Source: Psychromarinibacter sp048262455 (GTDB lineage: Bacteria; Pseudomonadota; Alphaproteobacteria; Rhodobacterales; Rhodobacteraceae). Taken from it: a DNA stretch of 64,000 nt. Of the stretch, positions 60,108 to 64,000 are shown piece after piece. The notes under the pieces are model-generated. The model was not told where the DNA came from, searched no databases, and saw nothing but the letters and a program-made list of their open reading frames with translations. The first letter of the stretch is position 1. Each line of letters begins with the position of its first letter. A program made the translations under genes and the position numbers. The stretch is from NCBI GenBank assembly GCA_048262455.1, contig JBLXFD010000012.1, forward strand, positions 47,103 through 111,102, read 5' to 3'.

Positions 60108-61031
60108 ATGAGCATGAACGGCGTTCTGACGCCCGTCGTCACCCCCTTCGATGCCGCGCTGAAACCCGACCCGCAGCGGCTGGTGGCCCAGTGCCGCTGG
60201 ATGCTGTCGCAGGACGTGGGGCTGGCACTGTTCGGCACCAACTCCGAAGCGACCTCGCTGTCGGTGGCCGAGCGCAAGATGCTGCTGGAAACGGTGGTGG
60301 AGGCCGGGCTGCCCGCTGCGCGGATGATGCCGGGCACCGGGCTGTGCAACCTGCCCGAGACGATCGAGCTGACCCGCCACGCGGTGGGGCTGGGGGTGGG
60401 CGGCGTGCTGATGCTGCCGCCGTTCTACTACAAGGGCGTCTCGGACCAGGGCATGTTCGACCACTTCGCGCAGGTGATCGAGGGGGTCGGCGACGACCGG
60501 CTGCGGATCTACCTCTACCACATCCCGCCGATGGCGCAGGTGGGCATCACCCCCGACCTCGTCGGCCGCCTGCGGGAGGCCTTCCCGGGCATCATCGCGG
60601 GGATGAAGGACAGCTCCGGCGACTGGTCCAACACCGCCACGATGATCGAGCGGTTCGGCCCGGACGGCTTCGAGGTCTTCGCCGGCTCCGAGGATTTCCT
60701 GCTGCGCTGCATGCGCGCGGGCGGGGCGGGCTGCATCTCTGCCACCGCCAACGTCAACCCGGCCGCCATCGCGGCGCTGGCGCGGGACTGGCAGGGGTCC
60801 GATGCCGAGGCGGCGCAGGCCAAGCTGAGCGAGACGCGCGGCATCGTCGCCGGCTTCCCGATGATCCCGGCGCTGAAGGCCACCGTGGCAAGGCATTCCG
60901 GCGACGCCGACTGGGCGCGGGTGCGCCCGCCGCTGGTGGCGCTGACCGAGGACCAGAAGGCCGAGCTGGCCAAGCGGCTGGACGCCGTGGGCTTCGACAT
61001 GCCGGGCCTGTCCGAGCACGCCGTCGCCTGA
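60108..61031 (+). CDS. DapA family aldolase/dehydratase (probable 2-keto-3-deoxy acid aldolase)
   Basis: A 307-residue class I TIM-barrel lyase. Schiff-base Lys167 in 'IAGMKDSSGDW', Tyr137 in 'YLYHIPP', and 'FGTNSEATSL' in the place of the pyruvate-carboxylate loop GTTGE-T. ATG 60108 is preferred because AAAAGGA lies nine bases before it; ATGs at 60090 and 60114 are alternatives. Members cleave or form 2-oxo acids with pyruvate. After an IlvD-type dehydratase the likely reaction is cleavage of a 2-keto-3-deoxy acid to pyruvate and an aldehyde; lysine synthesis is unlikely. Confidence 0.9.
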   Translation: MSMNGVLTPVVTPFDAALKPDPQRLVAQCRWMLSQDVGLALFGTNSEATSLSVAERKMLLETVVEAGLPAARMMPGTGLCNLPETIELTRHAVGLGVGGVLMLPPFYYKGVSDQGMFDHFAQVIEGVGDDRLRIYLYHIPPMAQVGITPDLVGRLREAFPGIIAGMKDSSGDWSNTATMIERFGPDGFEVFAGSEDFLLRCMRAGGAGCISATANVNPAAIAALARDWQGSDAEAAQAKLSETRGIVAGFPMIPALKATVARHSGDADWARVRPPLVALTEDQKAELAKRLDAVGFDMPGLSEHAVA

Positions 61032-61065
61032 TATATCAGCCACGACCAGAACCCGGGAGGAACCG

Positions 61066-62361
61066 ATGGACGTGATCGCGAGAATGCTGAAGGACGTGCC
61101 GCTGCCGCCGCTGCGGCCGGTGCGACAGAAGTTCGACGACACCCGGCTGGAGGATGTCGCCGCCGGGGTGCGCGAGCAGATCGCGCGGCCCGAGATCGCG
61201 GGGCTGGTGAAGGCCGGGCAGAGCATCGCCATCGGCGTCGGCAGCCGCGGGCTGGACCAGCTGCCGGTGCTGGTAAAGGCGACGGTGGCGGCGCTGAAGG
61301 ACCTCGGCGCAGAGCCCTTCATCGTTCCCGCCATGGGCAGCCACGGCGGCGCCTCCGACGAGGGGCAGGCGCAGCTGCTGGCCAAGCTGGGGGTCGACGA
61401 GGCCCGCATGGGCTGCCCGGTCCGCTCCTCCATGGAGACGGTGGAACTGGGGCGCCTGCCCAACGGCCTGCCGGTGCTGATGGACCGCGAGGCGATGCAG
61501 GCAGACGGGATCGTGGTGATCAACCGGGTCAAGCCGCACACCAGCTTCTCGGGCCGGATCGAAAGCGGGCTGGCCAAGATGCTCACCATCGGGCTGGGCA
61601 AGCACAAGGGCGCCGAGAGCTGCCATGCGCAGGGCTTCGGGGTGATGGAGGCCAATGTCACCGACATGGCCCGCATGAAGATCGAGACCGCGCCGATCCT
61701 CTTCGGCCTCGCCTCGGTGGAAAACGCCTATGACAAGATCCGCTTCGTCGAGGCGGTGCCGGCGGACCAGATCCTCACGCGCGAGCCGGAGCTGCTGCAG
61801 ATGGCCAAGGCCAACATGCCGCGCATCCTGCTGAACCCGCTGGACGTGCTGGTGGTGGACGAGATCGGCAAGGAATACTCCGGCACCGGCGCCGATCCCA
61901 ACATCACCGGGCGGCCCAGCACCCCCTACCTCAAGCCGACGCTGAACGTGGGCAAGATGGCCTACCTGCGCCTGTCGCCCACCAGCGGCGGCAATGCCAC
62001 CGGCATCGGGCTGTGCGACGTGACCACCCGCGCGATGTTCGAGGCGATGGACTTCGCCGCCACCTATGCCAACGCCATGACATCCACCGTGCTGGCCGGC
62101 GCCCGGGTGCCCCCGATGATGGAGACAGAGCGGCTGGCGGTGCAGGCGGCGATCAAGACCTGCAATGCCGCCGACCCCGAGCGTCTGCGGATCGTGCGGA
62201 TCCCCAACACCCTGCACCTCGGGACGATCCTGGTCTCCGACGCGCTGGTGGCAGAGGCCGAGGCCGAGGCGCGGATGGAACTGGACGGCGCGCCGCAGGA
62301 CTGGGACTTCGACGCCCAGGGCCGGCTGGCCCCGTTCCACGCGGCGCCCCGCGCCGCCTGA
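61066..62361 (+). CDS. LarA superfamily protein (lactate racemase-like, nickel-pincer isomerase type)
   Basis: A 431-residue protein of the LarA/DUF2088 kind. Residues that should correspond to LarA's nickel-pincer site are His93 in 'PAMGSHGGAS' and His158 in 'NRVKPHTSF'; Lys171 and Lys179-His180 lie in 'GLAKMLTIGLGKHKGAE'. LarA relatives racemise or epimerise 2-hydroxy acids using a nickel cofactor made by LarB, LarC and LarE. None of those makers is in the window. In this operon it would interconvert stereoisomers of the imported hydroxy acid or a product; the substrate is unknown. A GGGAGGAAC site precedes the ATG. Confidence 0.82.
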   Translation: MDVIARMLKDVPLPPLRPVRQKFDDTRLEDVAAGVREQIARPEIAGLVKAGQSIAIGVGSRGLDQLPVLVKATVAALKDLGAEPFIVPAMGSHGGASDEGQAQLLAKLGVDEARMGCPVRSSMETVELGRLPNGLPVLMDREAMQADGIVVINRVKPHTSFSGRIESGLAKMLTIGLGKHKGAESCHAQGFGVMEANVTDMARMKIETAPILFGLASVENAYDKIRFVEAVPADQILTREPELLQMAKANMPRILLNPLDVLVVDEIGKEYSGTGADPNITGRPSTPYLKPTLNVGKMAYLRLSPTSGGNATGIGLCDVTTRAMFEAMDFAATYANAMTSTVLAGARVPPMMETERLAVQAAIKTCNAADPERLRIVRIPNTLHLGTILVSDALVAEAEAEARMELDGAPQDWDFDAQGRLAPFHAAPRAA

Positions 62362-62385
62362 GCCTGAGAAGGAGAGACGCGGACG

Positions 62386-63648
62386 ATGACCGACAGCGCC
62401 CAGACCAACGGGGCGGCCCCGGCGCCGCGGCTGGAACCGGCAAACCAGGCAAAGACCTCGCCGCCGCCGAGGCCGCCGCGCCGCCTGCGCGACATGCTGG
62501 CGCTGCAGGACTTCGAGCGCGCGGCCCGGCGCCACCTGCCGCGCCCGGTCTTTTCCTACGTGGCCGGGGCGACCGAGACGGGCCAGAGCTTCGGCGCCAA
62601 CCGCTCGGACTTCGCGTCGATCGCCTTCGTGCCGCGGGCGCTGGGCGGGCACCGGACGCGCGACCAGTCGGTGACGCTGATGGGCCGCGGCTACCGCCAC
62701 CCCTTCGGCATCGCGCCCATGGGCCTGTCGGCGCTGGCCGCCTACGACGGCGACGTGGCGCTGCACAAGGGCGCCCGCGCGCGCGGTATCCCGGCTCTGG
62801 TCAGCGCGGCGGGCCTGACCCCGCTGGAGCGGCTGGCGGACGAGGCGGGCAGCCGGTGGTTCCAGGGGTATCTTGCCGGGGACGAGGCAATCTTCCTGCC
62901 GATGCTCGACCGGGTCGAGGCGGCGGGCTACGACACGCTGGTGGTCACCGTGGACGTGCCGGTGAACGGCGGCCGGGAAGAGAACGTGCGCGACGGGTTC
63001 TCCACGCCCCTGCGCCCCAGCCTGAAGCTGGCCTGGCAGGGGGTGACCCACCCCCGCTGGCTGCTGGGCACCGGCGCGCGCACCCTATTGAACAGGGGCA
63101 TGCCGCATTTCGAGAACGGCACCGCCGCCCGCGGCGCCCCCGTCATCTCGCGCAACGCGCAACGGTCCTTCAGCGGCCGCGAGACGCTGAACTGGCGCCA
63201 CCTCGAGACGATCCGCCGCCGCTGGACCGGCCGGCTGGTGCTGAAGGGCGTGCTATCACCCGAGGACGCGCGGCTGGGGCGCGAGCTGGGGGCGGACGGA
63301 ATCGTGGTGTCGAACCACGGCGGCCGTCAGCTGGATTGCGCGGTGTCCTCCATTGCCGCTTTGCCGGGGGTGAAGCGCGAGGCCGGCGACATGGCGGTCA
63401 TGCTCGACAGCGGGGTGCGCCGGGGCTCGGACGTGCTGAAGGCGCTGGCGCTGGGGGCGGATTTCGTCTTCGTCGGCCGCCCGATGCTGTTCGCCGCCGC
63501 CATCGCGGGGGAGGTGGGGGTGACCCACGCCATCGACATCCTCGCCAGCGAGATCGACCGGGATATGACCCTGCTGGGCCTGCGTGAGCTGTCGGAGATC
63601 AGCCAAGGCCACCTGCGCGGCCACGAGCGGTTCCTGCCGGAGGGGTAG
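62386..63648 (+). CDS. FMN-dependent alpha-hydroxy-acid oxidizing protein
   Basis: A 420-residue TIM-barrel flavoenzyme of the LldD/glycolate oxidase family. Seen: 'PFGIAPMGLSALA' (FMN), 'DTLVVTVDVPVNGGREENVRDGF', 'RLVLKGVLSPEDARLG', catalytic His311 in 'VVSNHGGRQLD', 'VMLDSGVRRGSDVLKALALGADFVFVGRPML'. The first 35 residues are a proline-rich extension not part of the fold. It oxidises an (S)-2-hydroxy acid to the 2-oxo acid. It is the last gene of the operon, directly after the LarA-like isomerase, a logical pair if the isomerase supplies the right stereoisomer. Confidence 0.93.
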   Translation: MTDSAQTNGAAPAPRLEPANQAKTSPPPRPPRRLRDMLALQDFERAARRHLPRPVFSYVAGATETGQSFGANRSDFASIAFVPRALGGHRTRDQSVTLMGRGYRHPFGIAPMGLSALAAYDGDVALHKGARARGIPALVSAAGLTPLERLADEAGSRWFQGYLAGDEAIFLPMLDRVEAAGYDTLVVTVDVPVNGGREENVRDGFSTPLRPSLKLAWQGVTHPRWLLGTGARTLLNRGMPHFENGTAARGAPVISRNAQRSFSGRETLNWRHLETIRRRWTGRLVLKGVLSPEDARLGRELGADGIVVSNHGGRQLDCAVSSIAALPGVKREAGDMAVMLDSGVRRGSDVLKALALGADFVFVGRPMLFAAAIAGEVGVTHAIDILASEIDRDMTLLGLRELSEISQGHLRGHERFLPEG

Positions 63649-63659
63649 GGCGCGTCAGC

Positions 63660-63872
63660 TCCCGCGCCGCCCGTGCCCAACCAAGCCGGGCAGCGCCGGC
63701 CCGGGGGATGGCGTTGCAGCGGCGGAGCGGGGCGGTTTATGGCAGCCAGGTACTTCCCCGCTCAGGGCTTCGCGCAAACGGCAGCCAAAGCGCCAGCCCG
63801 CCGCACGGGCCGGCGCTCGCCCGGCGCCTTCGGCGCTGTTCGGGCGACCATCTTGCCTGAACAGCCCCCGCC
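63660..63872 (+). repeat. Dispersed intergenic repeat, copy 8 (ends at the insertion element)
   Basis: It has 'GCCGGGCAGCGCCGGCCC', 'GGCGGTTTATGGCAGCC', 'AAAGCGCCAGCCCGCCGC' and 'GGCGCTGTTCGGGC' in the order of copies 3 and 4. The end 'CCCCGCCCTA' is half of the palindrome found at other copies and touches the transposase gene's stop codon. Confidence 0.75.
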
Positions 63873-64000
63873 CTAGGTCGTGGACTCTTTAGCCTTGATC
63901 CAGATGCGGGATGAGGCGAGGTGGAGGGCGGCGAGGAAGTTCGTCGCGGTCTTGAAGTAACGCGTCGCGATGCTGCGGAAGTGCTTGAGACGGTTGAAGA
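63873..64000 (-). CDS. IS5-family transposase, C-terminal end (truncated by window edge)
   Basis: The minus-strand frame ending at TAG 63873-63875 gives 41 residues: 'FNRLKHFRSIATRYFKTA', 'TNFLAALHLASSRIWIKA', 'KESTT'. This is the C-terminus of IS5-type DDE transposases, where 'LKHFRRIATRYDK' and 'FLAA.HLA' are typical; the last catalytic Glu lies just upstream, outside the window. The stop codon falls in a CTAG sequence, a known target type of this family, so the element's end is probably at 63873-63877. Confidence 0.85.
   Translation of the reverse strand, partial: FNRLKHFRSIATRYFKTATNFLAALHLASSRIWIKAKESTT

Noticed and set aside
60108..61031. Assignment of the DapA-family gene to lysine biosynthesis
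   Set aside because: It sits in a catabolic operon and the usual GTTGE-T carboxylate loop reads GTNSEAT, so a keto-deoxy-acid aldolase role is more likely.

Overview
The window is very GC-rich, densely coded bacterial DNA that reads as an alphaproteobacterium of the order Rhodobacterales (Roseobacter/Paracoccus relatives). Support comes from a complex I accessory subunit NDUFA12 next to MlaD, DUF2155, aat, accC and accB; a two-domain ALDH16-type aldehyde dehydrogenase; a transporter-fused histidine kinase near acs; and many TRAP, TTT and ABC uptake systems. The genus cannot be fixed from sequence alone. It looks like chromosome with catabolic islands. No rRNA, tRNA, CRISPR array or phage was seen.

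Layout. 1-7.2 kb: the 3' end of a 5'-nucleotidase gene, an SRAP (HMCES/YedK) protein, three minus-strand glycosyltransferase-type genes, then a zinc alcohol dehydrogenase coupled to an enolase-superfamily dehydratase. 7.2-10.8 kb: deoC and ALDH16 on the minus strand. 11-18.5 kb: housekeeping genes clpP, clpX, ndufA12, mlaD-like, DUF2155, aat, accC and accB. 18.6-25.3 kb: a TRAP transporter whose small permease has an extra N-terminal TM2-like/coiled-coil region, then three tandem paralogous putative glycosyltransferases with overlapping ends.

25.3-37.7 kb is a reductive pyrimidine degradation island: preT, preA, a RutR-type repressor with a near-consensus operator, an omega-aminotransferase, a beta-ureidopropionase-type hydrolase, dihydropyrimidinase and a dedicated NMT1/THI5-type ABC importer. 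37.7-41.6 kb holds a lone ThDP enzyme and small exported proteins, one built from about twenty 9-residue repeats plus a PRC-barrel.

41.7-54.1 kb groups acs, a Liv-type ABC importer, a short-chain acyl-CoA regulator (ScfR/RamB type), a one-domain response regulator and a CrbS-like SSS-histidine kinase, so it is probably an acetate/short-chain acyl module. 54.1-63.7 kb is a hydroxy-acid or sugar-acid island: a truncated FAH-family remnant, a GntR repressor with a palindromic operator, an IlvD/Edd dehydratase, a TctCBA importer, a DapA-family aldolase, a LarA-family (nickel-pincer type) isomerase and an FMN 2-hydroxy-acid oxidase. This combination is the best candidate for an undescribed pathway. 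The window ends in an IS5-type transposase gene that abuts a repeat.

A dispersed intergenic repeat family of about 170-215 bp occurs at least eight times, in both orientations and twice in tandem (747-1102; 13169-13810). It fills most of the long non-coding stretches.
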